Positions 1-12,600 are shown, counted from the first letter of the stretch. The stretch is 64,000 bases of DNA from Ganoderma boninense (GCA_002900995.3 CM035308.1:1674001-1738000), one strand, 5' to 3'. Numbers and translations are program-made. The notes: generated from the sequence alone by a model not told the origin.

Positions 1-2006
1 TCGATCCGCTACGAGCTGGAGCATGGATGCTGCCCTCGCTCCTTCCCGAGTGTTGTGGTGCACAATGGAAGAAGCTCAAGCTGAGCAGTTCGCTTCCTCC
101 CGGCGCGGTGAGCCTTTCGGACATCCCTTGGCGGATGTTCAGCCTGGACGCATGGAGATCAACGTTCGGTATATCGGCCCTCAGGATATTCGAGAGGCTT
201 ACGTTACCAACGTTGCATTCGCATAGACTATTGAAGCGTGTTAACCACAGTGAACGGAGGCAGAACGTCAGCTAGGAACTTACTCTTTGCGACCAGCAAG
301 CCGAGAGGAATGATAACGACGTTCGTGCCTTCGAACACTGCCTGTGAAGACATCAGTATCATGCACAACTGAAAGAACTGCAGAGGCATGCCAGTAGCAC
401 TTACAACGAGCAAGGATAGGATGCTCAGCATGCTGGGGGTGGACAGTGTGAGGAAACTCTGCTAGCCATTTTGGTTCGACGAATAGCGATTACCTCGTGA
501 CCACCCCTGCCCTGAACGCGTCGATGATAATCGAGTTGAGGAGGGCGTCAGTCCTACTCGACCGGGACCCGGTCAGTTTTCAAGCCCCAAGCGAGCCGTG
601 AACAGGTCTCACCGTTTCAAGCCAGTACGACTGAAATGCAAGCTCAAGCTCAGGATGCATGCCAAACCCAAATCACCCAACACCGAGCAGCCGAAAGAGG
701 CGGAGACGAGCCACTAGAGATTGCGGATGACCTTAGCAAAGCTTGCGCTGTTTTCCGTGACACATGCTCACCTTGAAGTCGAGCCATTGCTGGAAGGTCG
801 GTTCTTGAGCTCTGTGTAGACGTCGACAGCAATCAGCAACGCTCATGCATCAAAGGAAGGATTGTCTACATCTTTACAGTGAGAGCTGATGTAAGACATG
901 AGCTGATGAGCCGCGATACTTTTTATCAAGTTAAACGAATGCCTACTGGTGATGAAAGCTATATAATGCGCGGACATGATCAACGAAGTCTACCTCTGAT
1001 ACCGCCAACGCCTGGCTCACCTGCGGCAGATGCTACAAACAAAAACTGAGAACTAAATAAGCACGGGTTGGAGCACGAAGAATGCGCGATAGCCTCACAA
1101 CAACAGGAACAAAGACCCATCTAGTCATTTGAGGTATGACTTCTCCCGAGGTCAGCGTCCGTATACAGCACCTGTAACTCTAATATCTTACCAAAGTAGG
1201 TTCGTCTGACGTAAATGCTGTCAACAAATGAATTGTCAGTTCATGTTAAGGCAAGACGAATCTCAAGGCTTACTATTCGCAAGACAAGATGCAGAGGAAC
1301 TGTAAATGTGGTTTGATCAACGCCAGTGGAAGGGGTCCGAACTGAGAAAGACCTCACGACGCATATCGGCACAGGCTGCAGTTGAGATGCGTCAGCCATT
1401 CACTCTTGAACGTTGTGGATTCTGCACAAGCACATACCAAAAGAGAGCTGTATACGCGTACGTATGAACGTCAGCGAATCCTGTCGCGAATGTACAACGC
1501 ATGACACACCTCGAGATATGATCAAAGGCGTCGTGACTTGCATAGCCTCTCACAGCATAGTAATAGCTATATTGTCCCCTGAGCTGGCGTCGATTGAACA
1601 ACTACGCAAAACTCACCAGGTGTGCATAACGAGACCGAGGTTGACGGCATTGGCGAGTCTACGAAGAGTTGATATGCCCTCATAATTGCAGAAAATGACG
1701 ACCTCTCTCACAGAATGGCAGCAACCTACATAAGGCCTTGTTCAGGACGGACCCTCCATAGTCGACTTTGTGTTAAACATACCACCCACCGTTAGCTTGA
1801 GATCTAAGGGATCCTTTCGATACGTCAGGAAGTACGTGCGTCCTTGACACAGCAAGACGCCGTAGAACCTACGACGGCTGTAAGCTCACATGGTAAGATC
1901 ACTCCAACATTGAACACACTTACAACAAGGCAAAACATAGACCAAATAACACCCAGGCGGTTGTTGCCTGTACGGGGGGAAAGACGTCGTGACTGGACAG
2001 GGCCAT
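1..2006 (-). CDS. Multi-pass membrane protein, DUF6533/DUF6534-like (paralogue A, 3' end off the window)
   Basis: Minus-strand, intron-rich gene read from exon similarity to its neighbour at 3656-5706. Exon 1 (2006-1924) encodes 28 residues ending in the hydrophobic run VLFGLCFALL and a GTAAGT donor. Exon 2 (1868-1790) gives FYGVLLCQGRTYF then RKDPLDLKLT, the pattern that opens DUF6534-type proteins of basidiomycetes. A later exon near 1660-1620 reads LANAVNLGLVMHTW. Near 355-285 the product reads AVFEGTNVVIIPLGLLVAK, then VYANATLVT (about 225-195), equivalent to the last membrane helix and the usual 'LLATLNAR' tail. The C-terminal tail runs off position 1. The middle exons are unresolved, and the exon 2/3 phase does not close with the simplest sites, so decay cannot be excluded. 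Function of this family is unknown; seven membrane segments are typical. Confidence 0.5.
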
Positions 2007-3655
2007 GGCGGGCTGTACGGTGTGGAAAAGTGACCGAGGCCTAAGGAGACGAAGGAGGTGGAGAGTTGTACTGTTGGTTGAGATCCAGGGATGGTCATTT
2101 TTGTAAGGCATATATGGATACGGTACCAAGAATGATACGTAACAGGATGAGAAGAAACGTCGTGAGAAGCGTGAGCATGGGCGGTGGAGTACCGGACCCC
2201 CATGGGTCTCATGTGGCCGGTTTCTCGCTGACCTTCCATTCCACGGCTATTACGGAGCGCGGACGATGAAGGTTCTCCCATTTACCCGCTCTGGAGCAGC
2301 TAGAAGCGGCGTCGTACACCGCATCGCATTCCTGTAGATATCGGGAGAGACATTGCGTGAGAGTGTGGCCCAAAGTCTGCACAACGAACCAGGGTCTTAG
2401 ATCGCGAGTCATAGAAAAGAAGAGAAGGACGAACCACAACCCCATTGCCCGGGAATTGCTCCCTGTCTGAACGTCACGTTCTCGGCATGCCGGCAGTCTA
2501 ATTTGTGGATCCTGTTGAGCGCGATAGCCACGTTAAGCCGCTGGGGAAGCACCCCACTGTATCGACGCACTGCTCATCGCCATCCATGTCCTTCCGCCGA
2601 GAAGACTTAATCTACCATAACTGGCGAATATATTTCCTCGCCCGAGTTTCGACAGCCTTCGTTTAGGTCTCCCTCTCTGGCAACGAGGGGTTACGCAAAC
2701 CGAAAGCGGGGGTATTGCCGAGTAGTATCACGGCGCGCCGAGTGACAGTAGGAAGGACGGTGCAAACAGCTGGGCACCCCAGGATTCAGGGGGTCTGTGT
2801 CTGCCAGAATGGTCAGCATCATCGTCACGCGTCGGAACAGTGATGTAGACGGCATCGAAGTTGGTATGGACAACGTGATACCATGGCTGGATGTCTATGA
2901 TATCTAAATATGAGTGACGGATCCACGGGGAAAAACACGGCGGACATAACTTACCGGTTTGATAAGGACAACGGGCGAAGCAGGGAAGAGGAGGGATGTT
3001 TTTTCCTGTCGGATGATACTGGCAGGATTGTAGCTTCGTTGGGGTTCGGACCGCCATGTCCACCGTTGAGTCAAGGCTGTTTCACCGTTGTGCGCTCGGC
3101 TACAAGGCTTCCAAGTAGCCATGGTGGCGCTAATCTGGCGCCGAAACCCTCTTCCTGTGAGTTGAATGCAGCCAGACGGCTTGTCTCTGATGAAAGGGTG
3201 GTTCTCCGGAAAGCGATGTTGGTTGATCGTTGTTCCAGGCTCGAGCTCGCTGAGTCGAGGCTGAGGATGCTAGCGCTAGCGTCGGCGAGGCACGTCCTTC
3301 AAGCGCCTCCCGCCTCCCGCCTCCTCGGGCCGGGCGGGAAAACACAGCCACCACCTGGTCAGCTTTAAGTTCCTCGTTCGACGTTCGATGTTCGACGTTC
3401 AACGTGCAACATTAGACTTTCAAGCTGAGATCAAGAAGCGAGCTCATATAAGTCATATCGTCCGCGGTGCACGAACGGTACTTGAAGGTAAAGATGTCAA
3501 GAAAGGCCCGGCTCATCATCCCCGCTTGCCTACCAGTGAGGCACCTCTGCACGATTCGCTGGATGTCTGGGTGTCGCACAAGGCTCTTTGCTCCTTGTTC
3601 CTCCGCCAAGTCCAATGCGGTCCGCGCACTGTCGAATTCATCTTTGACACTTCAT
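2007..3655. other. Intergenic spacer between tandem paralogues, with a possible coding relic
   Basis: No convincing complete gene. On the minus strand about 3650-3412 there is an open stretch of about 78 codons ending in a stop, containing DLAEEQGAKSLVRHPDIQRI and AFLDIFTFKYRS. It resembles the soluble tail of a larger protein more than noise, but I could not assign a family and a stop lies directly upstream. A short degenerate repeat of TTCGACG/TTCGATG/TTCAACG units lies at about 3375-3405. A plus-strand reading at 2910-3368 has unremarkable composition and no motif. Confidence 0.3.
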
Positions 3656-5706
3656 TCAAAATGATGGCTGACCGCCTGCCCAATGGACTGTGGCCTCTGC
3701 GCTCATCTCGCCGTGGTCTCCAGATGTCTCTCCTGGTGCGCAGTCGAACCGTAAGCTTTCGCCCACCAGTTCGCTTCTTCCAGGTGCCATAAGCCGTTCT
3801 GACATCTCGCGCCGTATATTGAGCCTGGAAGCGTCCGGGTTAGTGGTCCGCATGTCAACGCCACAGTGCGGCAAGCTCATTGTAGAAAACCCCTACGTTA
3901 CGAGTGTCGCACTCGCGTAGACTGTCCGATAGAGCTCAAGTTAGAGCTGGAAGCGGCAGACGGGAGGATTCCGGGAGAAGATCACCTTTTGCACCTACTA
4001 GGCTCAGTGGGATGATCACGGGGGTCGTCCCTTCGAACACCGCCTGCGGAACATGAACATCGGTGTGCGACGGTTTGCCAGGTCAAGACACTTACGACGA
4101 ACAAGCATGTGATGCTCACAAGGCTAGGATAGATCGAAGTCAGAACAGTGGAACGTCAGCTTTGGTCCGGAGAACATTACCTTGTCACTATCCCGCTTTT
4201 GAAGGCATTGCTGATTAATGATTTGATGAGAGCATCCGTTCTACTCGATTGCCAGAATAATATCAGCTGTAGATCGCGCATGAATCCGCACAATAGCAAC
4301 GCACCGCTTCAAACCCGTACGGCTGGCATGCAGGGCGAAGCTCAGGGCAAATGCTAGGACGACGTCACCCACCGCCGAGCACCCAAAGCTGGCGGAGACG
4401 AGCCACTACAAAGTTGCATGGTATCAGTCCGACGTTACCGTGGTCATTTGCTGAGGTCGGCACAAACATCTACTTCGATCCATTGTTGAAAATTCGGCCT
4501 TGTGGCTCTAGTCGTTCAGTCAGTGTCATTGACGTCCGGAAGGATCATATATACCAACAATTTCACAGTGAGGACTAAGAGGTTCGCGGTGAGCCTCAAA
4601 TGCGATGCTCTTCGTCTTAAAACAGGAACGCACCCGTAATAAAAGCTGCGTAGTTGGAGGCTTCAGTACCGATCGGTATCTATGGCCGTCAATTCAGGGC
4701 TCACCAGTGGCAGATGCGATAAATAAGACCTTCGAAACGAGTTAGAACCTGAGCCTTGAACGTAGAAATAGCCACGAGACATAGACGTACAGAAGTGGCG
4801 ATGAGGAAACCTTTGAGCCGTGGAGCCACTTTATGGCAGTCAGTGTCTCCTTCCGACGGTGTACGCAGCTCTCGAATCTCACTGTAGTAGGTTCGTCTGA
4901 TATAAACGCTGTCATGAAGGTGTGAGGCTGTGAGCACATTGCGAGGCTATAGATGACTAAGGGCGCACTATTGGCACAGGACGATGCTGGAGAGCTGGCC
5001 AGAGTCGATGCTTAGCACGAGAAGGACTTCACGTCGGAGTTTATCTCACTATCCACATGGGCAGAATCTGCGGAATCATGATAAATTCTCATAAGAGTAC
5101 GAAAAAAGTGTGGGGACTCACCACGATGCACCTTCGCTCCCGAAGGTTCATGAGTAGCATTGCAAACGAGCGTACTTAGGCAACTCACGTCGGTAGATAA
5201 AAGATTGTATCTGTCGACCCATTCGTATAGCTCAGGAGGTCGACGGCATAGTAACTGTACTATCCGCACTTAATTCGCACCCACCGTGCTCTCACGATTG
5301 TGACTTACCAAGCATGGACGTTGAGACCGAGGACAACGGCGTTGGTGATCCTATAGAGGAATTGGCAGACATGACAACATGACCACAGGGAATCCTCTGA
5401 GTCCTCTCACATTATTCCGGCAACCTGCACACGACGTTTTGAGAATGGGTCCATGCCGTATATCATGGACGCTACTCACCGTAAGCTTGAGATCTAGAGG
5501 GTCTTTTCGGCGGTACGTCCGGAAGTACGAGTATCCTTGATATAACATGATGCCGTAGAGCCTGTGCAGAACACTCAAAGTAAGCCCACTTCGTTAAACC
5601 ACGCTACATGATGAATCACTTACAGTAGTCCACAGCAGAGACCGAACAGCAGCCACGTAACCGTGTTCCGCGTTGTCGGAAGGCTGATATTGTCAGACGG
5701 GTCCAT
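3656..5706 (-). CDS. Multi-pass membrane protein, DUF6533/DUF6534-like (paralogue B)
   Basis: Second copy of the tandem pair. Exon 1 (5706-5624) starts MDPSDNISLP and ends in TWLLFGLCCGL at a GTAAGT donor. Exon 2 (5561-5480) gives LYGIMLYQGYSYFRTY then RRKDPLDLKLT, the same as copy A with one extra residue. An exon near 5350-5310 reads ITNAVVLGLNVHAW; another near 5240-5120 contains LLSTDVSCLSTLVCN. Near 4065-4005 the last-helix exon reads AVFEGTTPVIIPLSLVGAK, followed by VYASATLVT near 3920 and a soluble tail (RLNIRREMSERLMAP...) ending at the stop at 3656. The order, spacing and splice positions parallel copy A, so both derive from one duplication. Exon 3 and some middle junctions are not settled by eye. 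Likely an integral membrane protein of unknown role. Confidence 0.55.
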
Positions 5707-6040
5707 TGCGAATGTGGAATTCGTGACGTGGATAGACACGGCGGGAAGTCCGAGGCTCCTTTTATAACACTTCAATAGCGCTGTAAGAAAATGAGACTGC
5801 ATTCAAGACGATAAATTACGTGGACCGTCCGACCCCGAGAAGAGAAGAACACCAGGAGGAGAAGGAACGACCCCTGCGGCGTGAGGAGAGGCGTGGAACG
5901 AGCGATATGCCTCCAGACAGCATGCCTGGACAAGATTCCTGAGTTGGGCAGTGAGCACCAGGGCAACATCGATAGTTTAAGCAGTTGAGGACCCTAACAC
6001 TAACGGAGTCGCACAGCCACATCTCGGTATAGCAAGGAAA
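5707..6040. other. Intergenic spacer
   Basis: About 330 bp between the start of membrane paralogue B and the stop of the AN1 zinc-finger gene. It would hold the promoter of the former and the 3' end of the latter. I see no gene or clear repeat in it. Confidence 0.5.
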
Positions 6041-7321
6041 CTACATGACGACGCACTCATCCTTCCCGCCTGGCTTCCCCTCCGCCAAAAACGCCTTCTC
6101 CGCCTCAGTCGGCGGGATGCCCTTCTGCGCCCGAGCCTCAATCGCCTTCCTCCTGCTCTCCCGCTCCGCCTTCGCGCGCCTACGACGTGGGTGATAGTAA
6201 ATGATACAGAGCAAAACGTCCGTGAGATGGAGAGAGTGATATCGATACAGTGGTGTTGTCCGAGTGTCACGCCATGCCAAACAGTGGCGGCGGCACGAAG
6301 GTTAGCGTAGATAGCGTATATGCATTAGTAGATGTGGTAGGTTTGGGCGCGCAGCGTTTGAGTGGTTCGTTAGAGGTATCGGTGTCGTTGGGCGTCAGAG
6401 CAGGAACAGAAATCGTGATTGGTGAGGTTGGAAGAATGGTTTCACTGCATGTCCATGAGTGATCCACTGAACACGAAGGCAACGGAGAGAACTCACCGGT
6501 CAGTCGCGGAGAACGGGTTGGACCGGGACGACGAAGAGACAGCCTTGCTGTCGGAGGGCGGTGGCTGGAACTTCGCTTGCGCCTGACTTCGTGGAGCGGT
6601 GCGAGCAGGGGCTGTGGAGGATGCGGCTGCACGCTTGATAGCAGCCATGGCAGCGGCTGAGGCGGCGCTCGTCTGGTGCTGTACATTCGCCCACGCTTTC
6701 ACGCCACTTTGTTGACTTGAGACAGGTGTTTTCGTTGTAGAGCAGGAATGGTCCTTGGGAAAGCGGTGCTCGGGGCAAAACTGCTGCTTGCACGACTAGC
6801 GAGGTGAGAAGGCAGCGGGAGCGGGGAAATCCAAACCAGCGTCAGGACGGGAATGACGGAGGCCATACCGAGAGACAAGCCACTCACGTCGCAGCGTATA
6901 GGCGAGAAGAGCACCTTTCCACACTTGGGCCGTGCACAGTGGGGCGTAGACTTGGCTTTGCCCGATCTCCCGGTCATGACGGAGCACTCGGTATTAATAT
7001 GGTGCTCCATGCGAATATTGGGATCTTGCCCTGGAGGTATGGCCACAGGAGCGCTGCACAAAGGGCCTAAGCTCCAAGGTGAGTGACGTACGGATACGAC
7101 ACAAAAGTAGACTCACAAGAGGGAGCGACCCGGTCATGCTTCGCCGCATCGTACTTGGAACAATGGTGAGCGGTGGGAAGGAAGTGTTCGCCGCAGAAGG
7201 GCTGCGCACAATGCTGACACTTGAATGGGAGGAAGTCGATGAGGAGACACATAGGGTCGGAGCATTGCTTGCCGACGTCGAGGAGCTGTTCTTCGCGTGC
7301 GGGGGTGGCGGAACCAGACAT
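6041..7321 (-). CDS. AN1-type zinc-finger protein, ZFAND2/AIRAP-like
   Basis: Four exons: 7321-7117, 7066-6888, 6795-6497 and 6179-6041, joining in frame to 273 codons plus stop. Two AN1 fingers are visible. The first is CSDPMC, then FKCQHCAQPFCGEHF and HHC; the second is CARPKCG, then IRCDSCKQQFCPEHRF and HSC. The spacing and the 'LDVGKQC ... IDFLPFKC' opening match the two-finger ZFAND2 family rather than the one-finger Cuz1/ZFAND1 type. Members of that family act at the proteasome or ER in handling misfolded or arsenite-damaged proteins. The C-terminal half is alanine/serine-rich and ends in a basic helix (AKAERESRRKAIEAR). The last intron (317 nt) is long for this window. The start was chosen as the first ATG giving the family N-terminus. 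Confidence 0.85.
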
Positions 7322-7712
7322 GGCCAAGGAGGTATCCAGGAGCTCGACGTTGGTATGCGTGAAAGTTGTTGCGGGTAGTGTTGTATGGGAAACGAGAGAG
7401 ACAATGAAGATGGAGCAGAATGAAACAAAGTTTATATGAGGAGACGTTGGGGGACGCGCGTCCACCCACGACGAGGACGACACGCAAGCTGCAGTTGGCC
7501 TCCGTCGTCGTTGTGCCCGAGGCTGTGGAAGCCAAGACGCGCGAACCTTCCCGCGCCGTCTGTCCCGAGCTTAGTCATCCTGCCCCGAGACGCGCGCTGC
7601 GGCGAACGCAAAGCACACGTTGACTCGGTTTGGTCGGCACAGGGTCGGCAGGCAGTCCTACATGCGGAACATCACATGTAGAAACATACAAGGTGCTTTC
7701 TGAGTTACTGCC
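7322..7712. other. Divergent promoter region
   Basis: About 390 bp between two divergently transcribed starts (AN1 zinc-finger gene leftward, histidine phosphatase rightward). It presumably holds both promoters. I see no coding potential of its own and no strong TATA box. Confidence 0.5.
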
Positions 7713-8984
7713 ATGTCGTCCGAGTCCATCCCCACAGTCATCGTCACTTTTGTGAGTGATTACTCGGCACCCAAACTACCAGAGGCTGAGTCCTCAAACC
7801 GTTTGTCGCTACCTAGATCAGGCACGGTGAATCTACGGATAACCTAGTATGTACCATACTTGACACGTTCGTTTTCGAGACCTGTCGAGGTGTATTGACC
7901 CGGTCATTGACATATTATAGCTGGATGTCTGGGCAGGGTGGAAGGATGCGCCCTTGAGCAACCACGGTAAGCCTAACGGTCCAAGAAATTATGTAAGATA
8001 ACCACAAGACGCTCACCGACATTCGTTCAGGAATGAACGTGAGGCAATATGCGAATCTCATGAAGCGTAGACAGAAAGGATAACAGCCTGGCGTCTGCAG
8101 CAAGCCAGAGCGTTGGGCAAGTCCTTATCCAAAACCCGCTTCGCGGCCGTCTACGCTTCTCCCCTCAAACGCGCCCTCTGGACGGCACAAGCAGTCCGCG
8201 ATGCCCAGGCCGACCCCAAACCCCCACTGACCAAATCTCCTCTCCTGCGAGAGCAGCACTTCGGCGATGCTGAAGGGGAGCCGTGGTCCTGGAACCAGAC
8301 AGCTGGTCTATCCTTGGAGGAGCACTTTGCGAACGGTATCTGGCCAGTACTTCATGAACGTTCGCAGAAGTTCCCAAAAGGCGAGAGCCTGGACGACTTG
8401 GGTGCCCGCGCAACGAAGGCAATCAACGAGCTGGTGATGCCACATATCTGGCAAGCTGCACGAGAGGGGAAGGCTGGAGTCAATATTGCTCTTGCGAGCC
8501 ATGGGTTGTGCATCAGCGAGCTCATCCCCGCGCTGCTCATCAAGGACGAAAGCGGACACCACCCTGGAGATAAGTACAAAGGCTTGTACAACACGGCGTG
8601 GACAAGATTAACCGTCGAGGTTCAGGTAACTGGTTGTTTGTCTTGGATTTCAGCTGAAGCTTCAGGTTGACGAATATTCGGCAGGGGGCTAAGGGAGGCC
8701 AACCTTTGGATTTCCCGGACGGCGATCCTCCCATGCTTCACATCAAGGTCACCGATGTGAATAGCCGCGAGCACCTCGCCGGCGTGGTGAGTTGGTTCAG
8801 ACATTGTTTAGAGCCGTCTGATTTACGTTGGGTGGGGGCCCAGGTTCGCCAGAAGGGTGGCATCGGCAGGGCGGCTCATGACCCAAAGCAGCAAGACATA
8901 CGCGCCTTCTTCGGGGGCGCGAGACTAGCGGAGGGTCGTGCAGCGAGTAACGCGTTAGATGAGGCTGAGGTAGAGATGAACTAG
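7713..8984 (+). CDS. Histidine phosphatase superfamily (phosphoglycerate mutase-like) protein
   Basis: Seven exons: 7713-7751, 7817-7846, 7921-7966, 8031-8038, 8101-8625, 8685-8786 and 8844-8984, giving 296 residues. The phosphohistidine motif is split by the first intron: VIVTF then IRHGESTDNL, giving the RHGES signature. It continues DVWAGWKDAPLSNHGMNQAR, then FAAVYASPLKRALWTAQ, the usual second block, and ASHGLCISELIP carries the second catalytic histidine. The fourth exon is only 8 nt and supplies the Gly-Met-Asn of HGMNQAR. The tail has a family-like QKGGIGRAAHDPKQQDIRAF segment. The substrate is not evident; small fungal members of this clan are broad-specificity phosphatases. All splice phases close. 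Confidence 0.9.
8031..8038 (+). other. 8-nt microexon of the histidine phosphatase gene
   Basis: GAATGAAC is flanked by TTCAG on the left and GTGAGG on the right. Skipping it breaks the frame. Including it joins CAC-G to GA-ATG-AAC to CAA and restores the conserved SNHGMNQA run. See the parent gene. Confidence 0.85.
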
Positions 8985-9690
8985 TGGGGGTTTCCAAGAG
9001 TCCAGTATGCATTAGGCGATAAGCGTGTGGTATGATACAATAAATGCGGACTGGGAAGGCTTCAGCGAAGAGGGATGTCAACATGCGGGAGTACACACCA
9101 TAATCCCTCTTTCTGTGAATCATGACCGTTCGAGTCCAACACATCACGGTGAACCGTATGGGAGCAACTTCTTCAGCCTTGACGTTTGTGAGGCGTTGGA
9201 GTAGGCTGTTTGACCCAGTGCATTCTTTCGTGCCGGACTCTTGTTCACGTTCAAATGTTTATGGCCTGCTTTACCCTGAAGGATACATGGAATGTCACTA
9301 AAATCCGGCCGCTTGCATTGCATATCAGAGAACGTACCCGCTTGAAAATGCCCGACGCGATCGACCTCCACCTCTTTTTGGCTCCTGAATGCGACTTCAA
9401 CTTCGGAAATTGCGCGGTGGCCGACGTGGAGAAGAGCCGGGCGGTTCCCAGGACACGAGTGAACAAGAACATGACAAGGAACGCAAAAGGAAGGCCTGCG
9501 CCAGAAAGCGGGGAGAAATGGAGGTTGCAGAGCAGAGCAGACAAGGACCAAGTCGGTTTCGTGTCAAGGTAGCAGCAGCCGCGAAAGAGTCAAAGGCGCT
9601 GCACCACGGGCGCTTCGCAGCATGCATCGAATCCGAGGACGCGCGCCGATCGAGCCAACTTGGTTTCCTCCTCCCACTCCTCCCACCGCC
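8985..9690. other. Intergenic spacer
   Basis: About 700 bp between the phosphatase stop and the UFD2 start. Open readings exist on both strands (for example minus 9551-9144, about 135 codons) but show no recognisable domain or hydrophobic pattern. It presumably holds the UFD2 promoter. Confidence 0.4.
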
Positions 9691-12600
9691 ATGACATCGA
9701 ACCCCCAGGACGACGCAGAGAGAGTATGATTCACCTCCTTGGAATTTAGGGGTACCTTCCGCTGACCAGCGTGGTGTAGATCCGCTTGAAGCGGTTAGCC
9801 AAGCTCGGAGGGCCAGGGACCGCTTCTGCAAGCCCGAGCCCCGCCGCCTCCACCTCTTCATCTCCTGCCCCCACACCCGCGCCTGTACTACAGAAGCCAG
9901 TACAGAAGGCTACGCCTTCTCCTGGTGTGCACAAGAGGCCCGCGGTACCCGCGGTTGCCACTCCGCAGCCCGTGCAGGTCAAGAAGAAGCCCCCGGTAGT
10001 CGCGACCCCAGTGCATCTTGATCTGCCTACCTGGGAGGATGAGACCGTCTCGAAGGTGTTTAATGTGACTTTGAAGGTGCGTCTACGCCAGTTTCGATAA
10101 TGTTGGTGCGTTCGACAGTTTGTTGCAGAAAGAAATCGCAGAGCGGTCGTCCTATGAGGTCGTGTGGCTGAAGAGCCTTGCGGAAGAATTGCAGGGAGAT
10201 GGTACGTTGACCTGCTGCGTCTGAAAAAGTGCGATTGAACGCTTATGCTTATCAGGCCTCTCGCTACAATTGAACGGCGGAGTGGCAGACCGTGCGTTGA
10301 TTGCCCGACTGGAGCTAGACCCGCAGACGATGTCGTATGTTTACTCTTTAATATCCTGGGTGCGCTCGCTCAACGAAACACAGGGACGATCTCGAATTCC
10401 TTCCTGTCCTTGCTTCTCTCCCGTCGCAACTGACGGTGCTAGAGTACTTGATCGGGTGCTGGAAACGCCTAAACGGCAGTAGAAACCTTCTACTGAGGAT
10501 GGTGGGCACATTCAGCCGTCTTTTTTCTGTATCGTCTTGATGCTAATGCATTGGTAGAACTGTGTACCGATAGAGCAACAACAGGCTGTCGATGTCCTTG
10601 ACAAGCTCCGCGACCTAATAGTCAGCTACACTGGCTTGACCCTTCAAGAACCTGAAATGTTCCCTCAGCCAAGTATTCCCGGCAAAGAATTCGGCGCAGC
10701 GGAGCTGGTTCCGTCCTTCATGTCGCTATCCGCCCTCTCCGGCCCATACCTCTCGTCGAACGCGTCTGGTGCTCTACTTGATTCGTCCGACATCGAGACG
10801 TTCCTTCAAGATCTCGTACGTCGGTTTGAGCCTGACAACGAGATCGACGGGGTCCTTGGTCCCGTTGTCACCAGGCTCTGCTCCCACCAGTCTCTGGCAG
10901 TGGGTTTCGCCAGCGGAGACGGATGGCGCGGTGTCGTCAGCGGCCTCGAGGCGCTCGTCACCGTCAAGCCCATCGCCGCGATGATTACTCGCCTTCCGGA
11001 GTGGAATCCAGAGACCTCGTCTGCACCCGAATTCGAGACGAGGAGCCTGTTTGGCCCGCTTCTGAGGTTGGGCGTGTTCCACCGAGAATGGGTGATTATT
11101 TTTCTTCCGGATGACTACCGCAAATTCGCTGGCTCACGTGGATGTGCAGCCTTCGATCTCGGACACCTACTTCAGCAGCCACGAGACGCGTCCACAGGGC
11201 GAAATCAGCTCTGCTATAGCCAGTCTGCGGGGAACTCTCAAGACATTGCAGGCAAGGATCCCTCAAGAGTATTCCGCTTGACTAAAAATTGACTTCTGGC
11301 ATTGTTAGAGCTCTCTCTTCCAAGTGTTCAATACGCTCGTGCGTGCGTCAGCAGATGCACGCGAAGCAGTGCTTCAGTACTTTGCCCACGCCATCAATCT
11401 CAACCGCAAACGCGCGGGCATGCAAGTCGACATGTTGACGGTGTCGTCTGATACCTTCATCATGAATTTGCAGATTATCCTCTTGCAGTTCTGTGAGCCA
11501 TTTATGGACGCACAGTATAGCAAGGTACGCACGCCTTTCGTAGAGTCTTCGGGATCGATGATAACAGAGCATGGTTTAGATGGACCGAATTGACGCTGCC
11601 TACTACGCGCACTCCTCTCGTATTGATCTTGCCGACGAGACACGTGTAAATGCCACAAATGACGAAGCGGAGGAGTGGAGGAAGCAGAACGAAGCGGCAT
11701 CTGGTAGGATTTTCTCTGTTCCAGTGCTGAAGGGCCTTCTCGATTGATCTGCTTGTGTACAGCCCCGCCAAACTTCATCTCAGACATATTTTACTTGACA
11801 CTGGCGGCCAACCACATCGGTCAAATGAAGCTAGTGAATAACGTCGAGGACTTGAATAGGCAGTATGATGACATCCGCAGGCACCTTGAGGTCCTCCAGA
11901 GCGATCAGTCGTGGAGAGGAGTACGTCTCATGTTAGCGGACGGCAGAAGCGCTGAAGTTTATTTATTTGCTAGACTCCGTTCCAAGCTCGCACGGAGGCA
12001 GCGATCAATGCCGGAAAGGTCAGTCTGACTAGCAGATCGGTGGCTACCCTCATGACTCACTTCAATACAGGCTGAACAAGACAAAGTCTATGCTGCGCAA
12101 TTGGCATACGAGACGCAACTCGCGGATCCCGAGCTTGTTTTCCGGTCGATCAGCTTTTCCAACCTGGTGTCGACATGGTTGATCCGGCAAGTCGACCCTC
12201 GGAAAAAGCACCCCAATCCTCTGATTGAGTTCGTCGTCTCCATGTTCTTGTAATGGCAGCGCCGACTGAGAACTATTGCAAACAGATTGCCTCTGCCAAA
12301 GGATGTTCCCATGGCGTGGCGAGTTTTGCCTGAATACCTGGTTGAAGACGTGATTGAGTACCATTTGTTCGTCATCCGGTATGTCTGCATAACTATTGGC
12401 CGCGTATATGATGCTGAACCGCCCTTCAGCCAAAGTCCGAAGAGCCTTGAGTTGTCTGGCAGGAACGAGATGCTCACTTGGTGTCTCACATTCTTAACGT
12501 CGACTTGGTACATTAAGAACCCCTTCCTCAAGGCAAAGATTGTCGAAGTGTTGTTCTATGGTTGTTGGAACTGGGGCGAGCAGCGCAGCGTCCTCACTAC

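Noticed and set aside
8654..8665. Possible 12-nt microexon CTGAAGCTTCAG in the histidine phosphatase gene
   Set aside because: It would leave a 19-nt following intron, too short to splice; the single intron 8626-8684 joins in frame and matches the family.
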